Of a DNA stretch of 50,531 nucleotides, positions 7,988 through 14,651 are shown piece by piece. This DNA comes from a virus, in IMG/VR virus record IMGVR_UViG_3300034407_002377, positions 1 through 50,531 of that record, one strand, 5' to 3'. Position numbers and translations under genes: made by a program. The notes beneath the pieces were generated by a model, which saw only the letters and a list, made by a program, of their open reading frames with translations, was not told the DNA's origin and searched no databases. Each line of letters begins with the position of its first letter. Position 1 is the first letter of the stretch.

Positions 7988-9260
7988 AGTCATTTTCACC
8001 TGATTGGAATGTATAAGTTAGGTTTTCGACTTTAGGATTATTTTCTTTAAGTTGTGGACGAGTAATATCAGTTAGAACTCTACGAGCTAATGCGTCACAT
8101 TCAAACTTAGAATCAGCAGTTTTAAGTTGCTGTGGTGGAGTCTTTTGTGACCATGCTGATGGACCACGTAAGTAACCAACAATACCCATTTCAGAAGCAA
8201 CCTTAACGAATCGAATAGCATCGTAAACGATACCAGCACTATTTGGAGAATCTTGAACAGATAATCTAGCAGTCAATTCATAACGAGCTCCAGCCCAACC
8301 CCAAAACACCATGTCAATATTAGCAATCTTGTTATCTGATCCGATGTACTCATCGCCTGGTTTTTGGAAAACTGTAAGTGATGGACCAGCATACATTGTA
8401 AGACCAGCAATATCCTTACCACGTACTGCGGCTTGGCCATTTAGTACATTTTCTTTAGAGATATGTTTGTTCTTCAAACGATCTTTAGTTGCCATGTTTA
8501 GGAAGTCTGTATTAGCAGTACGACCTGTACGACGCATATCACCTTGAGTTGTGCCACAAGCTTTATTTTCTTGAATATGCTGAGTTACCAATAAACCAGA
8601 ATCCATAATAGATCCTTGAAGGACTTCAGACAAACGAGACGCACCATAATCAGAACGCATATCAGAACCAACAATTGTTACACCATGTTCGATAGCAAGC
8701 TGTTCTAATTCCATAGCATCTTTAGTAGAAATATAAGTTGGCATACAGTTAACAACATGAACACCGGATCTAATAGCATTTTCAATGTGCCATCTGGCAG
8801 CTTCTTCTGAACCTACTGGCATATAGTTAAGTAGGACATCAACATTACGAGCTTTAAGAATATCACGGTATTCAGAAGCAGTAATTGGAGTTGTTTCTGT
8901 ATCTTCCAAAAACGTAATAGCTTTATCTAGATCATGCATGTGAGGCGCGATACCATCCAACGTAGGCGAACGATATACAATCGACTCATTAGCAATACAG
9001 CTCATGTCATGACCTGGAGGAAATACTTCCATGTTACAATTTGGTTCTGCGTAAATTGCTTTATTTAGCCGTTGACCAACTTTACGAGAATCAACGTCAA
9101 AGCCAACCACGAAGTTAAAATTCGGAGCTGAATAACCACCAATGTCTTGAAACATTAGGCCAATTGTATCTTCTGGATTTTCGTTATAGTATTGAACACC
9201 TTGAACCAGTGCAGATGAACAGTTGCCAACACCGGCAATTGCGATATTAATTTTAGACAT
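7980..9260 (-). CDS. ino1: myo-Inositol-1-phosphate synthase (MIPS)
   Basis: MIPS converts glucose-6-phosphate to inositol-1-phosphate using NAD. The Rossmann start IAIAGVGNCSSALVQGVQYY (6-25) matches the short actinobacterial/archaeal-type enzyme. Further conserved blocks are SPTLDGI (98-104), YMPVGSEEA (146-154), NTDFLNM (250-256), DSPNSAG...DAIR (337-350) and SAWSQKTPPQQL (368-379) with the expected lysine. Its 426 aa exceed the actinobacterial enzyme by about 60 residues, partly through insertions near 220-250 and a C-terminal tail. It is the first gene after its own promoter (9352-9380), with an AAAGGG ribosome binding site. A phage inositol-phosphate synthase beside DNA-modification-like genes suggests that inositol or a derivative is a virion or DNA component. 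Confidence 0.93.
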   Translation of the reverse strand: MSKINIAIAGVGNCSSALVQGVQYYNENPEDTIGLMFQDIGGYSAPNFNFVVGFDVDSRKVGQRLNKAIYAEPNCNMEVFPPGHDMSCIANESIVYRSPTLDGIAPHMHDLDKAITFLEDTETTPITASEYRDILKARNVDVLLNYMPVGSEEAARWHIENAIRSGVHVVNCMPTYISTKDAMELEQLAIEHGVTIVGSDMRSDYGASRLSEVLQGSIMDSGLLVTQHIQENKACGTTQGDMRRTGRTANTDFLNMATKDRLKNKHISKENVLNGQAAVRGKDIAGLTMYAGPSLTVFQKPGDEYIGSDNKIANIDMVFWGWAGARYELTARLSVQDSPNSAGIVYDAIRFVKVASEMGIVGYLRGPSAWSQKTPPQQLKTADSKFECDALARRVLTDITRPQLKENNPKVENLTYTFQSGENDYA

Positions 9261-9351
9261 TTATGTTTCCCTTTATTTCAGTTTTTTAATGTGAGGTTGA
9301 CTGGGTTTTAATCAGAGTAGCTCACCGTTTGTTTAAGTAGTTATAAGGTAT
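9261..9351 (-). promoter_or_regulatory. Leader of the inositol-synthase operon
   Basis: About 85 nt lie between the predicted start site (near 9345) and the MIPS ATG. GTGAG and CTCAC arms flank a loop containing AAAACCCAGTCAA, a weak long-loop hairpin. I see no terminator U-run and no recognisable riboswitch, so this is simply a leader with modest structure. Confidence 0.3.
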
Positions 9352-9380
9352 ATTATATCACACTTTTGATCAAATGTAAA
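9352..9380 (-). promoter_or_regulatory. Early-type promoter for the inositol/modification operon
   Basis: TTTACA (9375-9380), 17-bp spacer, TATAAT (9352-9357) on the minus strand. The spacer contains TTGATCAAAAGT, almost the same as the spacer of the rightward promoter at 31354-31382. It overlaps the 3' end of the 84-aa membrane-protein gene. Confidence 0.85.
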
Positions 9381-9624
9381 GGGAAGATGTAATATTATTC
9401 AATAAAAATATCAATCCAATACCATTAAGTAATATAAGAGCTCTATCCTGCCAGAGAATAGACACCCATAACCATAACATAATTCCAATAGCAGACAAAG
9501 ATAGATCTACAAATTGTAGACCATCAACGCCTCTAATAGACATAGCGGCTAGAACAAAGACTGAAGCTACCCACTTTACGTACCAATCTAACGTTTTCTT
9601 ATTTTTCACTGGTTTCATAATCAA
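9370..9624 (-). CDS. Small integral membrane protein, 84 aa
   Basis: The sequence shows two to three hydrophobic segments: WVASVFVLAAMSI (about 18-30), LSLSAIGIMLWLWVSILW (about 41-58) and ALILLNGIGLIFLL (about 62-75), preceded by a basic N-terminus (KPVKNKKTLDWYVK). The family is unknown to me, though such small multi-pass proteins are common in marine T4-like phages. The gene overlaps its upstream neighbour by 26 nt, indicating co-translation. Candidate roles are lysis timing, superinfection exclusion or transport, none of them provable here. Confidence 0.7.
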   Translation of the reverse strand: MIMKPVKNKKTLDWYVKWVASVFVLAAMSIRGVDGLQFVDLSLSAIGIMLWLWVSILWQDRALILLNGIGLIFLLNNITSSLYI

Positions 9625-9757
9625 CTACCTTTTTACATTCTTCAAAACTTCTCATACTATATCTCACGCCATATAGATCATCAGTGTTTTTTACTGAAAC
9701 TGCTAACCATATCAATAATAAAGTTCTTAATAATAATATACCATTCTTTCTACTCAC
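9599..9757 (-). CDS. Small membrane protein with GTG start, 52 aa
   Basis: The longest open frame begins with a TTG at 9784, but a GTG at 9757 is preceded by a strong AGGAG with 5-nt spacing, so I choose that start (MSRKNGILLL...). The peptide has one N-terminal hydrophobic segment (about residues 6-20) with a positively charged front, consistent with a signal anchor, and a polar tail ending CKKVVDYETSEK. It overlaps the 84-aa membrane protein by 26 nt. It is reminiscent of small anchored phage proteins found next to lysis or exclusion genes, but no homologue is recognised. Confidence 0.6.
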   Translation of the reverse strand: MSRKNGILLLRTLLLIWLAVSVKNTDDLYGVRYSMRSFEECKKVVDYETSEK

Positions 9758-9792
9758 TATCTCTCCTGGGCACCATTCATTCAATTATTTTG

Positions 9793-9847
9793 CTTGAGGA
9801 ATGAAACTCAAGGGCCGAGTGCACCACCTATTGATTGAGGCAATAGG
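9793..9847 (-). other. Tandem hairpins in a gene gap
   Basis: Immediately after the stop of the 74-aa gene come two stem-loops: CCTATTG/CAATAGG (arms 9827-9833 and 9841-9847, 7-nt loop) and CTTGAG/CTCAAG (arms 9793-9798 and 9807-9812, 8-nt loop). On the minus strand the first loop reads CCTCAAT and could pair with the CTTGAG arm of the second stem, giving alternative structures. There is no clear U-run after either stem, so a simple terminator is uncertain. Confidence 0.5.
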
Positions 9848-9849
9848 AC

Positions 9850-10074
9850 CTACTGTGGAGTATACCACTCTAAAAGTTTGCGATGTGCTGCAAGTTGTTC
9901 AGTGTAAACTTTAAGATCTTCAGGATGAGCAGATTCAGGGTTCTGCATATAACCTTCTAGATCTTCTATAGCAATGTTTAATCTTGCTAAAAATAAGTCA
10001 TCAACAAAATCTTGATACATATCAATTTTTATAAATTGTTTACCATTTTCATCTTTTACTAAATTCATAATCAT
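9850..10074 (-). CDS. Hypothetical protein, 74 aa
   Basis: A small, acidic, mostly helical protein. The first 20 residues (NLVKDENGKQFIKIDMYQDF) are followed by a predicted helical hairpin (LFLARLNIAIEDLEGYM and DLKVYTEQLAAHRKLLEWY). No known domain is recognised. The ATG at 10074 has an AAAGG ribosome binding site. The gene is directly downstream of tRNA-Arg, and a TATAAATA late-promoter match (10086-10093) lies just ahead. Confidence 0.65.
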   Translation of the reverse strand: MIMNLVKDENGKQFIKIDMYQDFVDDLFLARLNIAIEDLEGYMQNPESAHPEDLKVYTEQLAAHRKLLEWYTPQ

Positions 10075-10085
10075 TACCTTTTATT

Positions 10086-10093
10086 TATTTATA
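10086..10093 (-). promoter_or_regulatory. Possible late promoter (TATAAATA)
   Basis: An exact T4-type late promoter octamer on the minus strand between tRNA-Arg and the 74-aa gene. The predicted start (about 10080) would place the ribosome binding site at the extreme 5' end, so its use is uncertain. The A/T-rich composition makes chance matches possible. Confidence 0.35.
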
Positions 10094-10099
10094 TAAAAT

Positions 10100-10176
10100 T
10101 GGTGCGCCCTTCAGGATTCGAACCTGAGACCCTCGGCTTAGAAGGCCGATGCTCTATCCAGCTGAGCTAAGAGCGC
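10100..10176 (-). tRNA. tRNA-Arg (anticodon UCU)
   Basis: The minus strand folds as a full cloverleaf: 7-bp acceptor (GCGCTCT with AGGGCGC, one G-U pair), D arm, anticodon stem TCGGC/GCCGA with loop CTTCTAA (anticodon TCT), TTCGAAT T-loop, discriminator A, and an encoded CCA (10100-10102). It reads AGA and AGG, codons favoured in AT-rich phage genes. It is embedded in the leftward operon between the 132-aa and 74-aa genes. Confidence 0.97.
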
Positions 10177-10182
10177 GTTAAG

Positions 10183-10581
10183 CTATTTTACCATACCTTT
10201 AAGATTATCTATATCATTCAGCATAGACATATATTCTTCGTCCAGCTTTGCTGCAGAATCTTTAGGATGTGGATGATATACTTCATCATCAATATCATCA
10301 ATTATTGAATCCTCAATATCATCAAAATCAACAATGTCATCATCAGCTACTTCAAGTTTTTGATGATGTATAAGTTCTTCAAAAATATGCCACACCTTTT
10401 CAAAGCGTAGTTCAGTGATAGATTTTAAACCTAATAGTTGGTTTTGTATATTATCGCAATCCTCAGCGTTTAAATCCAAATTATCAGTATTGTGATAAAT
10501 CAAATCAATATCTTCGCATGTACCCCATGCAGCCATAATAGCTTGTTCTAGGTCAAATCTATCATATTTAGATAAAGTCAT
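10183..10581 (-). CDS. Hypothetical acidic protein, 132 aa
   Basis: The chosen ATG at 10581 follows AGGAG with a 7-nt spacing; the open frame extends to 10602 but that start lacks a ribosome binding site. The N-terminal half (SKYDRFDLEQAIMAAWGTCEDIDLI) looks like a folded helical domain of the kind seen as a conserved hypothetical in marine T4-like phages. The second half contains a highly acidic Asp/Ile-rich stretch (DDDIVDFDDIEDSIIDDIDDE), typical of DNA-mimic or disordered tails. The start overlaps the end of dCMP deaminase by 14 nt. Function unknown. Confidence 0.75.
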   Translation of the reverse strand: MTLSKYDRFDLEQAIMAAWGTCEDIDLIYHNTDNLDLNAEDCDNIQNQLLGLKSITELRFEKVWHIFEELIHHQKLEVADDDIVDFDDIEDSIIDDIDDEVYHPHPKDSAAKLDEEYMSMLNDIDNLKGMVK

Positions 10582-11029
10582 ATTGTACTCCTGCTTCTTC
10601 AAATAACATTTTAGTTAATTTATTAGATTGTACCCATCGTTCTGGCATAGAATCATCAATCTCTTTAGTTACAACACGTTTAATACCAACTTGTATAATA
10701 CCCTTAGCGCATTCTGAACAAACTGGTAGTCCATGTATGTATAACGTAGCTCCATCAAGAGAAGTTCCATTATACGTTGCATTATATATACAGTTCATTT
10801 CAGCGTGTACTACACGTTCATACTTAGTTACTCGGTTTATATATGTAGATTCGTCATCAGCAATACCACGTGGAAACCCATTATAACCTTGCGCTAACAC
10901 TTGCCCTTTATTTCCTACAGCAACTGATCCTATTTTACGCGATGGATCTTTTGACCATTCGGCAATATGAGCAGCTAACTCAATATAACGTTTATCCCAT
11001 TTATATGATTTTGAAATATCCCAACTCAT
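10568..11029 (-). CDS. cd: dCMP deaminase
   Basis: This enzyme deaminates dCMP to dUMP, feeding ThyX. The zinc site is visible as HAEMN (95-99; HAE motif with catalytic Glu) and PVCSEC (PCxxC-type, Cys residues about 118 and 121). At 153 aa it is shorter than T4 Cd (193). It shares one base with the dCMP hydroxymethylase stop (11029), so the two enzymes that compete for dCMP are co-translated. That sets the ratio of thymidylate to hydroxymethyl-dCMP production. Confidence 0.95.
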   Translation of the reverse strand: MSWDISKSYKWDKRYIELAAHIAEWSKDPSRKIGSVAVGNKGQVLAQGYNGFPRGIADDESTYINRVTKYERVVHAEMNCIYNATYNGTSLDGATLYIHGLPVCSECAKGIIQVGIKRVVTKEIDDSMPERWVQSNKLTKMLFEEAGVQYDFI

Positions 11030-11682
11030 TATTTCACCAAATCAAAGTGTTTTTCATATACGTGAAGATTTTGGACTTGCCAATGCATATCACCAACATC
11101 AATAGAAAGATCGTTTGCTAAGTTACGAAGAACATAGTCTTGCCAAGCATAATCATTTCGATATCCAAAGATAACATCATTAGAACGCATTTGAACAACA
11201 CAATGTAAAGCATTATCACGAATATAATATGTGACTGCGTTGGTACAGATAAAATCATTCTTACCATTTTCGCAATACTCAATCCAAATAGATGGACGAG
11301 TATAGATCATTGAAGCTCTACGAGAATCAGGATTATTGGTCAACTCACAAAGAACTTGATCATACTGAGTATGATACTTAGCACTATAGATTAGATGACC
11401 ATAATTCGAATTAATTTCGCCATGAGCATTTGCAGTCATTAACCATGCAGCTGGAACTTCTCGATAATCATCGTATATGTCATTTACATTTGTAGATTCT
11501 GAATCATACCATTCAAGTTCAGTTTCAATGTAATCACGATTTGGAGTGCCGAATATAGCATCTTCATTTGCGATAAACGATGCACCAATTAACTCAATAG
11601 TCTTACTACCATTACGATCAGTAGTATAGTTTTCATTTGCGAGTTCTTTAATAAAATGGTTTCTAATATCTGCTATGTTCAT
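11029..11682 (-). CDS. 42: dCMP hydroxymethylase, T4 gp42-like
   Basis: The enzyme transfers a hydroxymethyl group from methylene-THF to dCMP, giving 5-hydroxymethyl-dCMP. Alignment to T4 gp42 by eye is strong across the whole length: IELIGASFIANE (29-40), GEINSNYG (88-95), MIYTRPS (125-131), FICTN with nucleophile Cys146 (T4 Cys148) and RSNDVIFGYRNDYAW with Asp177 (T4 Asp179). That Asp, in place of the Asn of thymidylate synthases, marks dCMP specificity. At 217 aa it lacks about 29 C-terminal residues of T4 gp42 (246). It implies a genome containing hmC or a derivative. Confidence 0.95.
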   Translation of the reverse strand: MNIADIRNHFIKELANENYTTDRNGSKTIELIGASFIANEDAIFGTPNRDYIETELEWYDSESTNVNDIYDDYREVPAAWLMTANAHGEINSNYGHLIYSAKYHTQYDQVLCELTNNPDSRRASMIYTRPSIWIEYCENGKNDFICTNAVTYYIRDNALHCVVQMRSNDVIFGYRNDYAWQDYVLRNLANDLSIDVGDMHWQVQNLHVYEKHFDLVK

Positions 11683-11987
11683 TTGCTATACCTATCGTCT
11701 ACTTCAGGATGTTCGATTGCATGAGTCATAAGAATCATGATTTGAGTTGCGGCATGAGCTAAGTGAGACATACCAGATTCAGGATCTATATCTTCACCAC
11801 TATGCCACGAGTTTAAATGACGCTGTACAGATGAATATGTTCTGATCCAGCTTGTTGAATCACCATCGATTCGCCAATTATTAACACCATACTTTTCAGC
11901 ACCAAAGCCTAGAACATCAGCTACTTGAGCTAATGCTTCAGGCGGGACTAAGCCAAATGGAGTTTTGTTTTCATCGAATTTTGCCAA
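11679..11987 (-). CDS. dATP/dGTP pyrophosphohydrolase-like (DUF5664) protein
   Basis: The sequence (FDENKTPFGLVPPEALAQVADVLGFGAEKYG...NNWR...RHLNSWHSGEDIDPESGMSHLAHA) matches the small all-alpha dATP/dGTP diphosphohydrolase domain known from phages, including relatives of MazZ. The ExxD-like metal-binding face is suggested by the GEDIDPESGMSH segment. It is the first gene after a promoter (12026-12054) and overlaps the hydroxymethylase start by 4 nt (ATGA). In this context it may shape the dNTP pool, for instance by removing unwanted nucleotides before hydroxymethylated ones are used. The exact substrate is not visible. Confidence 0.75.
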   Translation of the reverse strand: MAKFDENKTPFGLVPPEALAQVADVLGFGAEKYGVNNWRIDGDSTSWIRTYSSVQRHLNSWHSGEDIDPESGMSHLAHAATQIMILMTHAIEHPEVDDRYSK

Positions 11988-12025
11988 TTGTAATCACCTG
12001 TATCTTTATTTTTTAATATGAGTAT

Positions 12026-12054
12026 ATTATATCATACTTTTAGTGTTTTGTAAA
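12026..12054 (-). promoter_or_regulatory. Early-type promoter for the nucleotide-metabolism genes
   Basis: TTTACA (12049-12054), 17-bp spacer, TATAAT (12026-12031), with the extended TATG...ATAC context. It drives the pyrophosphohydrolase-like gene, dCMP hydroxymethylase and dCMP deaminase, and probably the tRNA. Confidence 0.85.
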
Positions 12055-12072
12055 CGTTTATTTTCATTTATT

Positions 12073-12627
12073 TTAAAATAATTTAATACACTCGCCATCT
12101 GTGACTGCGGCGTTATGATTGTAATACGAAGTCTTAGATTCTGCGTACTTAGATCGTCTTGAGTAGAATTTAAAGGTCTTAGGTTCAATGATAAGCCTAG
12201 GTGTTACCACATAGTAATTATCTTCTTCAACGTAATTAGCAGTAACTAGATAATCAAACGCCTGATGTTCGATATTCCTTACCATAGTCTCGACTTTCTT
12301 TGGATAGAATGTGTACCATTGTTCTTTGTGTAATTTAACTTCTATTCGGTTTTTAAGCTTTAGGCTGCTCCATACGTCCCACGCATATGTATCCCTAGTC
12401 TTATGATCAAATTCTTGTTCATTTAAACGACCACATAACATAGCAACTCCAACTTCGCAAATAACTCCGCTTAAAGTGTCTATGTAGATTTTTTCATCAG
12501 TTCTAGTATCATAAGTTTTATCTTTATTTGATATAATACCATCAGCCATCCACTTAGTTCTACGAACTACAACACCCTTATCGATAATGACAGAATGTTG
12601 TAGTAGTTCTTTCAATTGGTCTTTCAT
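12073..12627 (-). CDS. Putative PD-(D/E)XK-type nuclease, 184 aa
   Basis: No close family is recognised, but a PD-(D/E)XK-like core is visible: ICEVGVAMLCGR helix with Glu58, then YAWDVW (Asp84) and, about a dozen residues later, RIEVKLHKE with the E-x-K pair (95-97). The C-terminal part has a beta-rich region (YVVTPRLIIEPKTFKFYSR). Such phage proteins are usually DNA endonucleases. It is followed within 4 nt by a staphylococcal-nuclease homologue, so two nucleases are encoded side by side. In a phage with modified DNA these could degrade unmodified host DNA; this is inference. Confidence 0.5.
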   Translation of the reverse strand: MKDQLKELLQHSVIIDKGVVVRRTKWMADGIISNKDKTYDTRTDEKIYIDTLSGVICEVGVAMLCGRLNEQEFDHKTRDTYAWDVWSSLKLKNRIEVKLHKEQWYTFYPKKVETMVRNIEHQAFDYLVTANYVEEDNYYVVTPRLIIEPKTFKFYSRRSKYAESKTSYYNHNAAVTDGECIKLF

Positions 12628-12630
12628 AAT

Positions 12631-13053
12631 TTAACCTTCGTAAATGATACCCTGTTCATTAAGAGCTTTTCGATTTAGCATATGATGTTCATTGGTAAGA
12701 TCTTTATTACCACCATAATATGGAACTGCATGGTGATTATCAACCATCAATTGATTAACAGATTTTTCTTCGCCTTCAATAAAGATTTCACCAAGAATTC
12801 TACCAAACTTACCTTTCTCATGAGAGATCAAAGTAACTTTGTCTTCAACTGATTGAATCAAATCCTGTAAAAAGTACTTAGACTCTTTACCATAAAACTT
12901 TTCTTCAAGATCACGAGTTCGAGATTCTGGAGTATCAATGGCCATCATACGAACACGTTGCTTCTTGTAGACCATACCAAAACCAAGATCGATATCGACA
13001 TCAATAGTATCACCATCAACAACTCTTGTTACGTGTGCTTTATATGTATACAT
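12631..13053 (-). CDS. Staphylococcal-nuclease-like (SNase) protein
   Basis: SNases hydrolyse DNA or RNA with calcium. The conserved residues are present: VDGDT (Asp14), RMMAIDTPES (Arg35, Asp40, Glu43) and KFGRILGEI (the second catalytic Arg). At 140 aa it corresponds to a single SNase domain without a clear signal peptide, so it acts in the cytoplasm, unlike the secreted S. aureus enzyme. Its start overlaps the GroES-like stop by one base (TAATG). Confidence 0.92.
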   Translation of the reverse strand: MYTYKAHVTRVVDGDTIDVDIDLGFGMVYKKQRVRMMAIDTPESRTRDLEEKFYGKESKYFLQDLIQSVEDKVTLISHEKGKFGRILGEIFIEGEEKSVNQLMVDNHHAVPYYGGNKDLTNEHHMLNRKALNEQGIIYEG

Positions 13054-13316
13054 TACGAAATCACCGCTTTAATCCAATCAACATCAATAATTGCAGCAGG
13101 TTCGCCTTCATAATCAACAGCCATAGCTTTATTCCAATCAAGAAATACTCTTTGACCTGATTCAACTTCATCAATAGCCAATGGTCCAACAGACAAAACT
13201 AAACCTGGCTTAGATCCTTTGGTTGTGTCAGCTGTAAGAATAATACCACCGGCTGTTGTTTGTTCTTTTACTACAGCCGTTACTAGAACTTGACTGCCTA
13301 ACATTTTAATACCCAT
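13053..13316 (-). CDS. Co-chaperonin, GroES/gp31-like
   Basis: The Cpn10 fold is clear: GSQVLVTAVVKEQTTAGGIIL contains the mobile-loop region that binds GroEL (VKEQTTAGGIIL), followed by GLVLSVGP and GQRVFLDWNKAMAVDYEGEPAAIIDVDWIKAVI. The length, 87 aa, is slightly below host GroES (about 95) and T4 gp31 (111). In T4, gp31 replaces GroES so that GroEL can fold the major capsid protein gp23 (here 34712-36052). It sits in an early operon between the primase-like gene and SNase. Confidence 0.93.
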   Translation of the reverse strand: MGIKMLGSQVLVTAVVKEQTTAGGIILTADTTKGSKPGLVLSVGPLAIDEVESGQRVFLDWNKAMAVDYEGEPAAIIDVDWIKAVIS

Positions 13317-13325
13317 CTTTTTCTC

Positions 13326-14243
13326 CTATATATTATTTCGAAAGACAAAATCAATTGCCCTTTCAGCTTCTTTAGTCATATCGCGCTTACCATACCAACC
13401 ACCGGTTTCATTGTCCAAGTCTGAACAAACCCAAGCAACTTCTTTAGCAGAGATTGGATAACCTCGAGCCATTGCATTGCCAGCAGTTGATACCATAATC
13501 TTATACATCTGTAAATACCAACCTGAGTTAGTAATACGTTTGTAGTCTTCTACCTGTTTTTTATTTACAAAAGGACAGTCTTTATATCCAGTCCATGAAA
13601 AGTTAGTGTTCTTGAGTTGATTTTTTCTGTGTTCGACGAGTCCATTTCGAATAGATTCTGGTAACTTATCGAAAAACGATTCATTGGATACAACATATCG
13701 GTGCTGTTCCATAAGTTGGTTTGCATCCATGGTGACCCCATCATGAGTGAATATAAAGTTGTAGGCATCTTTATATCTTGAAGGGACGTAGTACATTCTA
13801 CTAAGGTCTTTTGTTTGTGCATCTGCAATGTCTCCTATTTCTTTGTTTAAAGCAAACCAAAAATGTTTGATCTTATCAGCTGGTACTGATTGAGTCAATG
13901 GAAATACTAATCTAAATTTTGGATGTGTCTTTGTTGAACTTGCTGTTGAATAGCAAACGTATTTATATTTTGCGTATTTTTCATGAATATCTTCAATAGA
14001 TCCTTCATAGTCATCAACATCTACAATGCCGAAACCACCCCAGCTAACAACATTAGCATTAGCTCGAGTGGTTTCGGTCTTATATGTAGCAGGTGATATT
14101 AAAGGAGCATCAGTTTTCTTTTGATACTTATCACCACTTGCTAATTTGTACAAAACCTTTTCAAAATCATCAAAGGAATCATAATCAACTCTCTTAGATG
14201 TTTTGTTATCGTATATACTATCAAATATTGTCAAAGATATCAT
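13326..14243 (-). CDS. Primase-like (archaeo-eukaryotic primase superfamily) protein
   Basis: I read this as an AEP-like protein. FGIVDVDDYEGS (70s-80s) gives the DxD acidic pair, YVCYSTASSTKTHPKFRLVFPL carries the Ser-Thr...Arg pattern typical of plasmid/phage primase domains, and DLSRMYYVPSRYKDAYNFIF resembles the segment that follows. The C-terminal 100 residues (YKRITNSGWYLQMYKIMVSTAGNAMARGYPIS...) look like a helical PriCT-type accessory domain. T4 uses an unrelated DnaG-like primase (gp61), which is not in this window. It may supplement or replace it. It could also be a nuclease or replication initiator with the same core. Confidence 0.5.
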   Translation of the reverse strand: MISLTIFDSIYDNKTSKRVDYDSFDDFEKVLYKLASGDKYQKKTDAPLISPATYKTETTRANANVVSWGGFGIVDVDDYEGSIEDIHEKYAKYKYVCYSTASSTKTHPKFRLVFPLTQSVPADKIKHFWFALNKEIGDIADAQTKDLSRMYYVPSRYKDAYNFIFTHDGVTMDANQLMEQHRYVVSNESFFDKLPESIRNGLVEHRKNQLKNTNFSWTGYKDCPFVNKKQVEDYKRITNSGWYLQMYKIMVSTAGNAMARGYPISAKEVAWVCSDLDNETGGWYGKRDMTKEAERAIDFVFRNNI

Positions 14244-14255
14244 GCGCTACTCATA

Positions 14256-14651
14256 TTATAAATTTACTAAAAGACCATGGTTACCAGTGTGGTCAGGAGC
14301 TTTCCAGCCCTCAGGTTTAATTAAATCTGGAAGACCTAATGGATTTGGACGAGATTCTTTTACACCAACTTCTTTTGCCATGTTAGCTTTGTGTACATTA
14401 TACCAAGCTTCATCGGCATCAATACCCATGACATCCAAGGTACCAATTGCTACTACGCATAGATCAATAAGACCATCAACGATTTCTTCAGCATCCTTCT
14501 CACCAGTAGCTTTGAATGTTTCATCAAACTCTTCTTTAAGGAACGCTACACGGAATTGAAGTAGTTGTTCTAGTTTTTCAGGATTAGCTTTAACCCATTC
14601 ATGTACACCATATTTAGCGTGCATGGCTTTAATATCTTTTACCCAGTTCAT
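14256..14651 (-). CDS. MazG/HisE-like nucleotide pyrophosphohydrolase
   Basis: An all-alpha NTP-pyrophosphatase: metal-binding motifs FLKEEFDE (about 36-43) and AEEIVDGLIDLCVVA (about 53-67) give the ExxE...ExxD pattern, followed by NVHKANMAK, common in phosphoribosyl-ATP-pyrophosphatase-like phage proteins. Length 131 aa. The substrate is unknown: MazG-type enzymes hydrolyse (d)NTPs or ppGpp. In a hydroxymethyl-C phage a dCTPase is expected (T4 gp56), and this or the DUF5664 protein is a candidate. The start overlaps the LSm-like gene stop as ATGA. Confidence 0.85.
   Translation of the reverse strand: MNWVKDIKAMHAKYGVHEWVKANPEKLEQLLQFRVAFLKEEFDETFKATGEKDAEEIVDGLIDLCVVAIGTLDVMGIDADEAWYNVHKANMAKEVGVKESRPNPLGLPDLIKPEGWKAPDHTGNHGLLVNL

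Noticed and set aside
11029-11682. Annotation as ThyA-type thymidylate synthase
   Set aside because: The Asn that recognises dUMP is Asp177 here, and sequence identity follows T4 dCMP hydroxymethylase; thymidylate synthesis is covered by ThyX.
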